The notes under the pieces: model-generated
Seen by the model: only the letters and a program-made list of their open reading frames with translations
Database searches by the model: none
Told to the model about the DNA's origin: nothing
Assembly (NCBI RefSeq): GCF_040412425.1
Contig: NC_089781.1
Location: 50,854,727 to 50,918,726, forward strand
DNA: 64,000 nucleotides
Direction: 5' to 3'
Source: Macrobrachium rosenbergii
Taxonomy: Eukaryota > Arthropoda > Malacostraca > Decapoda > Palaemonidae
Program-made: the position numbers and the translations under genes
Shown here: piece after piece, positions 45,765 to 57,426 of the stretch
Numbering within the stretch: position 1 is the first letter of the stretch
Layout: every line of letters starts with the position of its first letter

Positions 45765-46830
45765 TGAAATATCTAGCCCTTGGCTGATCCTTGCCTCCTC
45801 TTTAGAGGACCTAGTAAGGGTGAGGGGCTTCTTATTGAATCTATGCAAGATACTAGGAATTCGTCTAATCTTTGCCAGAGTTGCCTGGTCCCAACACAAT
45901 CTATAACCTTTCACGGATGATGATTCTCTCTCTTCCTTTGAAGTTTTTTCCCAACCCCGGAGAGGATCCAGCTGGTCCTTCAGGAAGTAAAGGTGTTCCT
46001 GTTCAACAGGGAACAGCCGGTGCCAGTTTGGAGAAGACTTTTAGGGAGAATGTCTTCTCTCTCTCTCTCTCTTTTAATTCCAGGGTCTCGTCTCTGGATG
46101 CGTTTCTCTTCAGGTATGTCTCAGGAATCGCTGGGACTTCCACAACGAGAACGCAGTTATAATCTGGAGCGATTCTTGCCTGTCGGATCTTCTGTGGTGT
46201 TCAGAAGTGCATCTGACACCCAGAAGATCTATCGACTTCCCTCTTCCCGACGTTCATCTGTACTCATATGCCTCAGATCAAGGTTGGGGAGCAACCTTGG
46301 AGGAAACCCAGGCTTCAGGCCTCTGGAGGGATCGGGAACGAGAGGAGTCAATAATCTTTGGGAACTCAGAGCTGTAAAGGAAGCCCTCAGGTGTTTTTCA
46401 GTCCTAGTGCGCAACAGAGTAGTGGCTCTGTTTTGCGACAATGTAACACAGTGTCGTATCTGAAAAACTCGAGGGGGGGGGGGCAAGATCAACAGAACTC
46501 AATACTATAACACATAGAGTCCTGAGAAGGTATGAAGAATGGAAAGTGTCTCTTCTGCCCCAACTTGTATCGAGGGGTCCCAACGTACTGGCTGACTCGT
46601 TAAGTCGCTCTCGTCAGGCACTGGGGGGAGAGTGGACTTTGGCTCAGGAAGTAGTATGTCAGGTTCTCTGGAAGTGGCCACATCTGTGGACTTTTTCACG
46701 ACAAGATTAAACCATCGTCTTCCGGTTTATTTCTTACCAGTGGTGGACCCCATGTCGATAGGCACTGTTGCAACGTTACAAAACTGGAATCACATGCAGG
46801 TGTATGCTTTCCACCATTCGTTCTCATTCA
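45765..46830 (+). pseudogene. DIRS-3 RT thumb and RNase H (RT palm deleted)
   Basis: The sequence passes from gag straight into RT thumb-like sequence (EDLVRVRGFLLNLCKILGI near 45,810, LSLPLKFFP near 45,930). No palm motifs (no YxDD) exist between, so most of the RT is deleted. RNase H follows in shifted frames: YASDQGWGATLE, WELRAVKEALRCF and ALFCDNVT. A linker to the recombinase (PNVLADSLSR-type, then VDFFTTRLNHRLPVY) reaches 46,830. Confidence 0.75.
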
Positions 46831-46929
46831 TCAGGTAATCAGGAAATTGTGGGAGAGTGTCAAGACATCTATGACTCTAACAGCTCGTTGTTGGCCCTAC
46901 GCCCTTGATTTCCAGAACTCCTAAACTCC

Positions 46930-48245
46930 TTGCAGAAGTTCTTATGTTCCTTCCCATGCAGAAGATCTTCTCAGACAATCGCTTTTTCACCATTATCATC
47001 CAAACCCTCGCGTACTGAACCTAGTTGCAAGGCGACTGGCGAGCGAGCAGCTAGACAGACTGGACTCTCTAAAGCTGTGTCTAGACAGCTTTCTTTCAGC
47101 TTGAGAAAGTCAACCCGTCAGCTTTACCACATCAGCTGGACAATGGATAGAAGTTGGTGTAATAAGAAAGGTCATTCCATATCTAGACCTTCCATAGCCA
47201 AAATAGCTGATTTTCTTTTATTCCTTCGGAAAGTCAAGGTTCTTTCATATTCGGCGATTGCTGACTACCGCTCAACACTTAGCAGTACATGTAGTTCCAT
47301 CTTCCCGAAAATTTTTAGTAGTAAGATCATCCATGATTTATTACAATTACGTTCCTTTAAGATTAAATGTCTGTCTTGCTGACTCGGGCTCCTCCCTGGG
47401 ATTTGTCGGAAGTTCTAACGTTAAGACAACTGATTAAGAAGGTGTTTTTTCTTACAGCTTTAACTACAGCTAGAAGGTGGGAGAGCTTCAGGCAGTTTCT
47501 AGGCTGGTTTCCTAGGCAGGAAATGATATGTATTGGTCTCTTCTTCCGGAATTCCTGGCGAAGTCAGAGTCAGAGGTTAACCCTCTCCCTCGTTCGTTTA
47601 GGGTTCTTTATTGGCAAGAGTTCATTACTGGTGATCCAGCAGAGATGTTCTTATGTCCGGTGCAAGCACTAAAAGTCTATTTATCAAAGGTTGAGAAACT
47701 CCGTCCGCGTCCGCGTACACTTCTTGTCTCTCCGCGGAATCCTTCCCGTCTCTTCGCAGAATCCTTCCCGTCTGCTGTCAAAGAATGCGATTAGTTACTT
47801 TCTGAGGGAGATGATTTCCCAGGCTTCTCAGGGTTCTTCTTCGTCGTAGTTCCTCATTGGATGGGTTGGTATCATCCTCGGCTAGCACTCTGCTGGGCCC
47901 GCGTTCGATTCTCCGACCGGCCAATGAAGAATTAGAGGAATTCATTTCTGGTGATAGAAATTCACTTCTCACCATAATGTGGTTCGGATTCCACAATAAG
48001 CTGTAGGTCCCGCTGCTAGGTAACCAGTTGGTCTTAGCCATGTAAAATAAATCTAATCATTCGGGCCAGCCCTAGGAGAGCTGTTAATCAGCTCAGTGGT
48101 CTGGTTAAACTAAGGTATACTTAACTTCTTCGTCGTCTTCAAGCTCTGTATCACACCAAGCGCACAGTATTCGGAGTATGGCCACTTGGAAGTTCGTCTC
48201 AATGTTTACTTCCTTTTACTTAAGAGACATTCAATTCGCCTTGTC
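46930..48245 (+). pseudogene. DIRS-3 tyrosine recombinase, SINE-interrupted
   Basis: The core-binding domain (STRQLYHISWTMDRSWC, IADFLLFLRKVKVLSYSAI) is at 47,110-47,300. The catalytic domain follows with the first Arg in TTARRWESFRQF, then QALKVYLSKVEKLRPR. After the SINE the HxxR box (HSIRSMAT) and the nucleophile context (SFYLRDIQ, Tyr present) are at 48,160-48,240. The SINE and one 12-bp target copy separate two parts of one frame. Several other slips occur, so it is inactive. Confidence 0.82.
47848..48124 (+). mobile_element. tRNA-derived SINE, full-length
   Basis: A 277-bp insertion with a perfect 12-bp target duplication CTTCTTCGTCGT (47,836-47,847 and 48,125-48,136). The tRNA-like head starts AGTTCCTCATTGGATGGGTT and has a B-box-like GCGTTCGATTC. 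The tail ends GTGGTCTGGTTAAACTAAGG, as in the copies at 6.5 and 11.1 kb. Confidence 0.93.
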
Positions 48246-48598
48246 GGAGGGTTAATCTCTTAGTCCGTCCGTAGCGGCCAACTCTATTAACTAGGGTGCA
48301 TTCATTTAGCTGAGGTGGTATTCTCTTAGTGTGGAGGTTCTTAGGTTAACCAGATAGAGGAATTCCTTTTAGTCTTTAGAACTTAGGCAGCAGTAATAGT
48401 ATAATCACACAAGCTTAGGTTTGGTACGTTTTTGGTTTGGTACGTTTTTAAGTATCTTAGTCTTTGATAATTTCCCTACGAGAGTCCAAGGAGATTCTCT
48501 GGTAGGCTAGGCTCTTTCGTCGGCACTGAGATACTTCTTTGCTCACCATTCGTCGGGCCTTATCCAGAGGATCAGTGGCTCGGCACACTGCTTCATTC

Positions 48599-48800
48599 CC
48601 CTCCATACATGAGAGGCTCTGAATTAGCCTCATGGGAGGTTCATCGTACTCCTCCATACATGAGAGGCTCTGAATAGCCATATGGGAGGTTCATCGTACT
48701 CCTCCATACATGATAGGCTCTGAATAGCCACATCCACATGGGAGGTTCATTGTTCTCCTCCATACATGAGAGGTTCTGAAGAGCCACATGGGAGGTTGAG
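48599..48800 (+). repeat. ~52-bp minisatellite, 4 units
   Basis: Four head-to-tail units with CTCCATACATGAGAGGCTCT, GAATAGCCAYATGGGAGGTT and CATCGTACT blocks. Unit 3 carries a small CATC insertion. They lie in the 3' untranslated part of DIRS-3. A 43-bp block with CTCCAGCATGTCTCTTCACC also occurs twice just downstream (48,840-48,882 and 48,979-49,022). Confidence 0.9.
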
Positions 48801-49126
48801 GACTGAGACAATACTGACCTGACTGACAATCAAAGTACTCTCCAGCATGTCTCTTCACCAAGAGCATTGATTGATATGGTGAGTGTATGACTAAACAGAT
48901 ATCCTATGCAGAGCAGATGGTAGCTCACCATCTCTGTGGTTGTAAAAGGGAGCGTGCCACAAACTAGGTGGGTCTCCCTCCAGCATGTCTCTTCACTGAA
49001 AGCACTGATTGATATGGTGACATACATTTACACATAGTAGGTTGACATTGGGTTACCTGCTTATTCTCCTTTGACAAGTTGGGCTGAATTAGATTGATCC
49101 CACCTCCATTAAAATTTTGTTAATCA

Positions 49127-49215
49127 TGCTAATTCAGGTGTTCAGGGAGTGTATTGCAATATGAAATTTTCATAATAACACTAATATTGTAATACTTACC
49201 TGAACACCTGAATGA
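49127..49215 (+). repeat. DIRS-3 internal complementary region
   Basis: The second half (TTTCATAATAACACTAATAT through TACTTACCTGAACACCTGAA) is the reverse complement of the outer edge of the right ITR at 49,427-49,487. The first half (ATTCAGGTGTTCAGGGAGTG then TATTGCAATATGAAA) should match the left ITR, which is lost. Confidence 0.82.
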
Positions 49216-49487
49216 TTCCCACCCTCCTCCCCACTCCAATTCTTTATAGTGAGTGACTCATGGGATGCCGGCCTCTGTCAGCTGGTATTTGCAGCAGCAT
49301 TGTCAACGGTACCTCAGGTAACTCATTTGAGAAGATTTTTCCCATAGCATTGGTAATGCTGACAGTTAATTACCCACTTTGTGGGTAAAATTATGGGGAT
49401 ATAGTTTGGGCTGGTCAGTGACCAGGGCTAATTCAGGTGCTCAGGTAAGTACTGTATTCCAATATTAGTTTTATTATGAAAACTTCA
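49216..49487 (+). repeat. DIRS-3 right inverted terminal repeat
   Basis: Identified by its outer edge, ATTCAGGTGCTCAGGTAAGT then ACTGTATTCCAATATTAG, which pairs with the internal complementary region. The inner limit is assumed from the end of that region. The partner ITR is missing because of the 5' truncation. Confidence 0.75.
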
Positions 49488-50640
49488 TTTCTTTTGCCGT
49501 TTCCTGAAAACTTACTATTCTTTTCAAAACAAATGCTTAATTCTCCAAGAAGACTCAAACAAGACTTGTGTTTATTCCGTATCAGCTGTAGAATAAGTGG
49601 TAAAAATTTGAAATCCCTTCAATTATATGGTAGAAACAGTCATTTACTTTATGATGGGGCCTTATAGCGTCAGCGCTCCCCATACATGGAAATTTTAGGT
49701 AACATATAAATCATGAGAGAGCACAGTTCTATTTATTTGATTATGTTGTAGATTTCTTATATTGTAATATTTCTGCTTCTGTCACTTTTTTATGTCATGT
49801 TTCTTTACCACCCTCAACTTGTTATGCTTTATTTTATCCGTTGCCCATGTAAAGAAGTTTATTATTTTTCTTTTACTGATGTTTTATTGCTTCTGGCTTT
49901 GTTGTTATAGTAGCGTTTGAGTCCCAGGAGGCTTTAGAAAGACAGTGCAGCTTTCTTACTTTACAGATGCACTTATTAAAATATATATATATTATTTACA
50001 ATAGAGTGAATCTAAGTATGAGTTGAAGTATGAGCCTTGCTTGTTCTCAACCCACAACTGGTGAAGCTCCGACCTCACTCCACTAAGGTTCTATTTCTTC
50101 TTCTGCTTCTCTCTGTTCTTCTCTTCCTTCTCTTTTGAAGGCTTTTTCAAAAAGGAGATGCCCATCCCACAATAGGCAGGCAATAGCTTTGTCAAGCCCT
50201 TGGTAGAAGTCTAATTGGCTGGGGCTTATCTAACGATATCCTTTTTGGGTGGATTAAATGAATTAAACCCACCTATGAAGGAGGAGATTTATGACGTCAT
50301 CGGAAGTCTTGGTTTCCGGCTAGAATTGAAAGGTAAACTTCACAGGTGATGCAGGTAACCATCCTTGTTACGATTGCGTTGAGATTACTGGCACCCATGT
50401 TTTGCTATGTAAACATGGCACAGTCATGACACTTCTTTTTTCGCTATTTTCTCTCTCTCTCTATGTCTCGTTTCTCTATTATTCATTTTCTCTCTCTCTC
50501 TCTCTGGTTCTCTTCTCATTTCTTTTTTCTCTCTCTCTTATATTTACGTTATTCATATATCACTACATCACTCGGTCACCTACCTAACATTGTTCTCAAC
50601 GCTTAATTAAACATAATAAAATGGACACAATAGTAATAAT
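49488..50640. other. unassigned sequence, possible LTR remnant
   Basis: No coding motif is recognised. It includes T-rich and CT-rich tracts (50,440-50,545). Because it lies downstream of the minus-strand env fragment, part of it (about 49,990-50,640) could be a 3' LTR of that element; I could not align it with the LTR candidate at 31.9 kb. Confidence 0.3.
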
Positions 50641-50816
50641 TAAACTGGCAATAAAACATAATAATGGATATAATAAAAATTGTTTCTCCAATTGTGGAGG
50701 AAAAGATATCAGTTCATCAAAACATTCTTTAAAAAAATAATCATATTAAAATATCAAGTACTATTAAAATATCATATACTAAATGAACACATAAACAATA
50801 CACAAATGAACAATAA

Positions 50817-52070
50817 ATATCAATTTTTAATTATTGTATTATTGAGTTCTGCCAATATCCCTTGTAGTTTTCTGATAATAAGATTTCTCACTATTATGAC
50901 ACACAAAATAACAGTAATTAATATTACCATTAGATTTACTAATGATAAAATTGGGGAGACAGTTTCTTTATTGTAGAAATATTCATCAACATAGTACAAA
51001 TTTTGAAGCTTCTTTAATTGTAACTGAGACAACTTAAATTGATTTATTCTATATGAGTAATTCTTATATGGCACGTTTGTTGAAGTTATATGTTGTGAAA
51101 AGATGAGGTTCATAATATAATTGGTTTGCTATCACTGACATAATGTTGTAAAAGATTTAACATTTTTAAACCTTATTTCTGTGCTAATGTTGTGACATTT
51201 CATTTTAGCTACAACAGTATTTAGTGAAAATACAAAGATTTCTTGATCAATTATAAATGCTTTAAAAGTTCTATTATAACTTGTGATACTTACATCTTTT
51301 TCTTGGTTTTGGTTTAACAAAATTTCTTGAATACAGGGATAAGCATTAGTATTCTTATACAGGTTATCAAAATTACATATATATTCTTGCTCTTTTAACA
51401 GAATACATTCATTAAATTGTTTTTCTGTGAAGAATGACAATAGTAGAGCACGTTCTTCTAATGCAAAATGCCTGATTGTTCCCTTTTGAATGACTGTTTA
51501 ATCATTAATAGTCATAGGAAATGGGTACACAGTGATTAATGTGTTTGTGACCCTAGTATTGAAAGATACAATTAAAATAATTTTATCATAAAGTACTTCG
51601 GCACTTATTAAATTAAATTATCGTACATGAATACATCTTCCACAAGTGGCTGAAAGTGTTTTTCCATGATGCAAAACCTAATTATTTCTTCTAATTCTAT
51701 ACGAGTGATTAGTGTTGGGTTCAAAATTCCTTTATAGCAAGCAAAATGGCATTTAATGTGTTTTTATGTTCCTGTAATATCACTTTACTTTCTAGAGCAA
51801 ATGTAATTAAAAATTGTATATTTTCCAACTTATTCAGTTCTTTTGTTACATTCTGATTCACTTGATTTATAAAATTTTTCAGTTTTTCTATTTGTTCTGC
51901 ATTTTGATTTTGTGATGCAATTACTTTATTTATCACTATTCCACTTTCCTAGTCTGTCTATTCTTTCTTTTTTCTGTTCTACATTTGCTTCGGTATATAT
52001 AGGTTTCACTACATACATTACTGTAAGGTATTGTAGTATTTCTGTAATTTAAATTTGTAACAGCCTTGTG
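50817..52070 (-). pseudogene. second errantivirus-like env fragment, opposite strand
   Basis: The minus-strand frames match the env at 41.98-42.36 kb in its helical region (shared pattern KLKxFINxVNxN and QEHKNxLNAILLA). They add what that copy lacks: an extracellular segment (51,132-51,440) and a C-terminal part with a transmembrane segment of about 24 residues (50,830-50,960) followed by a basic tail. Frames change at least three times. The fusion-peptide region upstream of about 52,070 is missing. It derives from a related but different element. Confidence 0.75.
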
Positions 52071-54019
52071 TGGCTTGTTTGTTTGCAGTACCTTCACTCC
52101 TATGATTTTGTTTTGCCAGTGCATGGTGACGTTTGCCACCAGCTCTTTTGCAGTGTCAGTCAGGTCCAGGGCAGCAGCAAGTCAGGTCCTTAGGAGCAGA
52201 GAATCGGTATCTCGGCAGCAGAGCAGCAGGGAGTCATTTGGATGGGCGACAGGTATTACCTACCTGTTGTATTTGGCGGGAGGTGGAGGACCTCTTCGTC
52301 TGTTAGTATGACAACTTCCCTGATGGCAGCATGAGGATGTTTCAATGGCTGTCATGCTTGATCCCTGATGCGTGAATAAACCTCCCGCACATCAGACTAA
52401 TGATGTGGAAACAGACTGGCAAACACAGATGTCTGGGAGACAGAGAAGGAGAACAAGAGTCTGGCACCAAAAGAGAGTTCTTGAGAAGCCATCTAAGCAC
52501 CTTAGGAAATTGCTGGCACAGACCTTAACCAGTTTCTAAAAAGCTGACGACACTACCTACTCCTCTTCAGCATCTGATTCCATTTGGAAGCCTCAGGCTC
52601 ATCAGAGGGAAACCCTGGGGAAGCAGGGGTGGTGGTAGCAGAACCTCCTGCTCACAGAGACAAAGGGAGTTTCAACTCCTGAAAAAATGACTAAATTTGA
52701 AAGTCTGCTTGTCGAACAAGCGATACGCCCATTGCCGGTGCTGAAGAGGTGACTGAGAGCACCTAAAAGAGGCCTGAGAGTGACTTGAAAGCTTCCTTGG
52801 CAACTGGACAGCAGCTTATGGCATTTGCAATGTCAAATGCAGTCAAAGAAAATACCTAGAATGCCTAGGAGTAGCCCAAGGTGACAAAGAAGGGGATGAA
52901 ACTGGAAGCACAAAACTTGAGGAGAACAGGACCTTATGCACTACCAATGGCAAACTTAAGACAAAATGTGAGAACAATAAAGCTCCAACTTCTGCGATCT
53001 GTGCGAGAAAATAGCGCTGTCTTATGAGATATTAAACATTGATGAGAATGCCTGAGAAAGGAACAAGAACATGGGGAATAAATGTGTTCACATGCCCAAT
53101 CGTGGTTACTCAGACAAACCTCCCTCATGTCAAACACATGGTATGAAGACAAGCTGGCATAACAAGACCACCTGGGAGATGAAAGGAAGACTGTGAATGC
53201 CTAGAGCCAGGCAAGCACCCAGAACCAGGCGAGCGCCCAGAGTCAGGCGAGCACCTAGAGTCAAGGAATCACCTGGAGTCAGATGAGCACCTGGAGTCAA
53301 GCAAGCGCCCGGAGTCAGGCAAGTGCCCTGCATCAGGCAACCCCCTGCAAGCGCCCAGCATAAGGCAAGCCCCCTGTGAGCTCCCAGTGTCAGGCAAGCC
53401 CCCACTGCCAGGAAAGCACCTCCTAGAGGACACTGAATCCTCTTCCAAAGGAGGACCATAGGAAGATCCTCAACAGGGATCGCTATGAGTACGCAGCCTC
53501 CAGCAAGGCCTAAGGAAAAAAAAGATATCTCAGATATCAAGTGAGTGCGCTTATCATCACCAGCATATATACCTCCCGCCTACGCAGACTTCACTTGATT
53601 TTGATCCATGCATCTTTCAGCAACCAATCTGTACGAGACTAGCACCAGGTTGGCCAGAGGAAGATGACAATGGGCTAAAACCACTTCCAATCCTGGACAT
53701 ACCCTGCTTCCCTGTACCTCCAACAGAGGGGGAAGTGTCACAGGGCGTGGCTAAGGTGTGGCTAACAGGGAGGGAGAGTGTTGGCACTTCCTCTGCAGCA
53801 AAGGGGGAAACCAAAAAACCCATATAATCCAACCATAATGCCTAGTCACCTTACAGCGACGAATTAAAAAGAAAGAAAAAATACCATCACCCAACTAAAA
53901 AACTGGTAGGTAACTTGGGTGTACCATACATTCCAGAAAGAGATACATTCGGTTGGAAGAGCTGCCCCCTAGGCTTCTCCCCCATTACCATTCCCGCTAC
54001 AGACAAGGGCCCTAAGAAG
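52071..54019. other. unassigned sequence with minisatellite
   Basis: No gene is recognised. Minus-strand open frames at 53.1-53.8 kb are low-complexity (Leu, Gly, Ala and Cys) and arise mainly from a minisatellite. The region adjoins the recombinase end of DIRS-4, so 53.5-54.0 kb may be its 3' untranslated part, but I found no terminal repeat. Confidence 0.35.
53195..53420. repeat. ~18-bp minisatellite
   Basis: About ten degenerate units of the form GAGTCAGGCGAGCACCCA. The first seven keep an exact 18-bp period; the last three are 28-29 bp with an added CCCCTG.. segment. The period is a multiple of three, so the open minus-strand frame through it is expected by chance. Confidence 0.85.
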
Positions 54020-54029
54020 CTGCAGTTGT

Positions 54030-54961
54030 CGTAGGTGGTTTCAATGTCTCACAGATAGTGCATTGCAAAACCTGACCTACATCTCCAGTATGTAGTTTGG
54101 AAGATAGAAGACAAGGACAGATTTTGCTTGAAGGCTAACGAGGTGGCCATTGGTCTTACCTTGTGAGCCTTCACCTTATGGGAGGGCAGAGAATCTTCTC
54201 CAATTTGTGAATGAGCTTCCAGACTAGGTCCTTTAAAAAGAGCAAGATAGTGTTCTTAGAGAGAGGTCTAGAGGAATTCTTTACTGAACATCATAAATTG
54301 CTTGCCTGGCCTCTGATCTTCTCAGTCTTGTGAAGATAATATCTAAGGGCTCTCACAAGACAAGAGATCTTTCCTCTTTCTCTGGGCCTAAAATCTCCAT
54401 CAAGTTCTTTACTGTAAAGTAGCGCAGCCAGGGTTTTAACCTAAAGTTAGCGAGCAGACTGCATCACCCTGGGAGAAACCCACCCTTTTGTCCAAGGCAT
54501 GGAGTTCGCTAACCCTCTCAGCTTTTGCTAGTGCCATAAGAAACAGCGCCTTCCTAGTTAAGTCCCTGAGGGAGGTTAAGCGAAGAGGTTCAAAAGGCGG
54601 CCCTGAAACTGAAATCTGTAGATTCTGTTTTAGGTTTGGAAGAGTCAAAAGATTTAATGAGGTCCAAGATGTCCTGGTTTGAGGTAAGGTCCAGACCCCT
54701 GTGGTGAAGTACCGAGCTGAGCATAGATCTATAACCTCTGATGGTAGAGGAAGAGAGGCCTCTGAAGGATCTTAAATATAGGAGAAAGTCTGCTAGCTGC
54801 GTCACAGATGTCTTAGAAGACAAGATGTTATGTCTTCTGCACCAAAGTCTAAAGATGGACCACTCTGCTTGATAAGACTTTATTAGATGACTGCCGTCTG
54901 CTGCTGACAATAGCTTGAGCCGCAGGCCTTGAAAATCCTTTCGATCACAGGAGTTTGACAA
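54030..54961 (-). pseudogene. DIRS-4 tyrosine recombinase (broken)
   Basis: Core-binding part at 54,590-54,961 (SYQAEWSIFRLWCRRHN, LADFLLYLRSFRGLSSSTI, GYRSMLSSVLHHRGLDL). First Arg in AKAERVSELHAL (54.5 kb). The end reads FAMHYL with the nucleophile Tyr present but followed two codons later by TGA (54,049-54,051). Several frame changes lie between. It is the family member closest to DIRS-2, which has Cys at the Tyr position. Confidence 0.8.
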
Positions 54962-54964
54962 CAG

Positions 54965-55829
54965 TCAAAACCCTGTCAGGGCCAGAGCGGACGGGTTTTG
55001 ATAAAACCTGAAATGACGCTGTCTGAGCAGCTCTGGAATGGTGGGAAGGAGCCTCGGATAGTCCACCAGAGGGGCAAGAAGATCTGTAAACCACTCCTTC
55101 TGGAACCATAACCGAGCTATGAGGGTCATTCTAACATTCAGGTGTGATTGAAGTTTGTTTAGCACTTCTCTGATCTGAGTGAATGGGGGAGATGCGTAAA
55201 AGTCCAGATCAGACCAGTCCTGCAGAAGGGCATCTGCTGCCCATGCTAGAGGGTCCAGAAAAGGGGAGCAGAACAGGGGAAGGCAGTGATACTTGGCTGT
55301 GGCAAAGAGGTCCAGGAATGGTGTACCCCACAGCTTCCACAAATCTGCGCATACTCAAAGGTCCAGAGTTCACTCCATGGGAAGGATTTGGTGGCGTCAA
55401 CTTAACCCATCCGCAAACACACTGACTTTTCCTTGGATGAATCGGGTGACTAACTTTACTCCTACCTGGTCTGCCCAAAGGAGAAGTGACTTTGTGGTCT
55501 CGAAGAGCTAATGTGTGTGTGTTCCCCTTGGCGACTTATGTAGGCTAATGCCGTGGTATTGTCCGAGTGGACTATCACTTTGCCTCGGACTTCTTCCTGA
55601 AAGCGCATGAGACCCAAATGAATTGCTTTCAACTCTTTATTGTTGAAGTGGAGAAGGCTCTCCTTCCGAGACCAAAGTTCCTGATGTCTCTCTGTCTCCT
55701 AGATGGGCTCCCCAACCTGTGCCCAATGTGTCGGAGAAGTAGTTTAGACTGGGTTCAGAGGAAGCAGAGACTTCCCTTCTGCATATCTGCCCGTGGACTG
55801 CCACCATCATAGGTCTTTTTTGATCTCTG
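54965..55829 (-). pseudogene. DIRS-4 RNase H and linker (broken)
   Basis: The linker (54,965-55,342) reads GTPFLDLFATAKYHCLPLF and LLQDWSDLDFYASPPF, matching DIRS-2. RNase H sequence lies at 55.35-55.83 kb in several frames and includes a DNTTALAY-type box and NNKELKAIHLG-like sequence. It ends at the TTAA element inserted in the RT thumb/RNase H junction. Confidence 0.7.
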
Positions 55830-55833
55830 TTAA

Positions 55834-57426
55834 GGGGATCGGCCGCCTAAAAAAACCCAATAATCTTTAAAAAATTTGATTTGCTGAAAAAAATTCTATG
55901 GCTTCGTATAGGGTTCAAGAATGTGTCCACGAAATATTATGCTAAAATTTGCCGTATTTCTCTAGTTATGGCCTAAAATGTAACAATAACTATATACCCA
56001 TAAAACACCAGTAGCGCAAATGATTTAGTCTGGTATAGTTTTTGCGATATATATTACGAAAACTTCCTTTGAAATGAAATGTATAATGTCAATAATATCC
56101 TACTCGGCACCTTTTTAGTTATTCCTAGCCATGACAACGCACACGTCATACCATGACGCCGACTGTGGCAGAGAGTTGCCTATAAACTTCCAAGCTAGAA
56201 GGACACGTTTTTCATGCTCGCTAGCCTAGACTGAACTCTGTATTTTCTGCGGTGTTTTTGTTTTTTCACCGTGCCTAAAAGGTCCAAGAGTTCACTTCAT
56301 GCTTCTAGAATGCGGAAAAGCCAAGTGGAAAAGTCCAGGCGAGAAGTAGAAGAAAGAGTTCAAGAAATTAGTGCCACAGAGGGGAATGGAGCGACGGAGA
56401 GAGAGAGAGCTGTCGCCCATCAAACGGCGCAGGCAGCGATCTCTGCTGACCAGAGACCAACCACATCCACCCCTAAACGCCTCTTTATTTGTTCGTCACT
56501 ACCAAAGGGCAAAGATATTTTAGAAAAAGAAAGCAGTAGCTCGGAGGCTGATATTATAGACGATCCTGAAAATAAAATGATCATAATAAGTGAAGCAAGA
56601 CTTGATGAATTACTTGAATCATGAATCCCTAATTGTGAATGAAAAGTAATTCCCAGGATCCATTTGGCAAGGGATGGATTCGAGACACTAATAAAAAAGT
56701 GTAGGCAACTATGATACCCTAGAGTAATACCTTGCAGCAAGATCAGACAGGGGGGGACCAGGAACCTAAAATTTATAAGAATGTGTCTTAGGCACATAAA
56801 TAATCAATTAATATTCTTATTTATAATCATTTTGCATTAATTAATACCCAAAAATAAAAATTAAAACCATAGAATTAATTGTAACACAGTCTTTGAAGTC
56901 CCTTTTACTTTTTTATGTAACTAAAACTTTGAAGGACCATTTCTCAAAACATAAGTTTTTCACCTTCAAAATGTATCTCCTCCCTTAGTATTGGACCAAT
57001 CTAAATGAAATTTCATATATAATATGAGGAAACAAGGTAGATTAAAAAAAAAGCTGGGGATTTTTAATATTTTGAGTTTCTGATTTTTGGCAATTTTTTT
57101 TCTGTAATTTTTCCGGGAAAATTTCATAAAAAAAAATAAAAATTCATATCTCGAAAAATAATTGAAAAATCAAAAATCCCCGGCTTTATATCGAAGGTCC
57201 ATATGTGTTTTATAGGTGGTTCAAATTTCATCCCTTAAAACCAAAAAGCAAAGGAGGAGATGCATTTTGAAAATGGCCATTTTTGGCTGAGAAATGCTCT
57301 GGCGTCACAAAACCGAAGGTCACTGAACAAAAATTTTTTCCCCAGAAGTTCCACACAATATCCTTTAACAAACCCCCTATATATCAACAACCTGTCGTTA
57401 AAAAGGTCGGAAACCGGCCGATCCCC
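55834..57426 (+). mobile_element. 1.6-kb TTAA element with GGGGATCGGCCG ends
   Basis: Terminal inverted repeats GGGGATCGGCCG and CGGCCGATCCCC, flanked by TTAA (55,830-55,833) and TTGA (57,427-57,430), an almost intact TTAA duplication. Taking out the element plus one 4-bp copy puts the interrupted DIRS-4 frame back in phase, with the same length as DIRS-2 between SFVF and KxDLWWW. TTAA targets are used by piggyBac and Kolobok; GGGG-type ends fit Kolobok better, but this is inference. It carries one short reading frame (56,271-56,624). Confidence 0.85.
56271..56624 (+). CDS. short charged protein of the TTAA element, function unknown
   Basis: A frame of about 117 codons; the nucleotide context at the start is GTGCCTAAAAGG (GTG rather than ATG), so a start may have mutated. 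The product is very basic at the N terminus (PKRSKSSLHASRMRKSQVEK), which could be a nuclear-localisation or DNA-binding segment, then Glu/Ser-rich and acidic. I do not recognise it. It could be the N terminus of a lost transposase, since the element is too short for a complete one. Confidence 0.45.
   Translation: MPKRSKSSLHASRMRKSQVEKSRREVEERVQEISATEGNGATERERAVAHQTAQAAISADQRPTTSTPKRLFICSSLPKGKDILEKESSSSEADIIDDPENKMIIISEARLDELLES

Larger units (their letters stand above)
44412..49487 (+). mobile_element. DIRS-3: 5'-truncated DIRS-like element
   Basis: A plus-strand DIRS-like element that starts inside gag at the junction with the TTAA element and ends with an internal complementary region and right ITR. 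Gag, a partial RT thumb, RNase H and tyrosine recombinase are recognisable. A SINE lies in the recombinase and a 52-bp minisatellite in the 3' untranslated part. It belongs to a lineage distinct from DIRS-1 and DIRS-2/4 judged by recombinase sequence. Confidence 0.88.

Noticed and set aside
53130..53540. 136-codon minus-strand frame rich in Leu, Gly and Ala
   Set aside because: Most of it is the 18-bp minisatellite, whose period keeps the frame open by chance.
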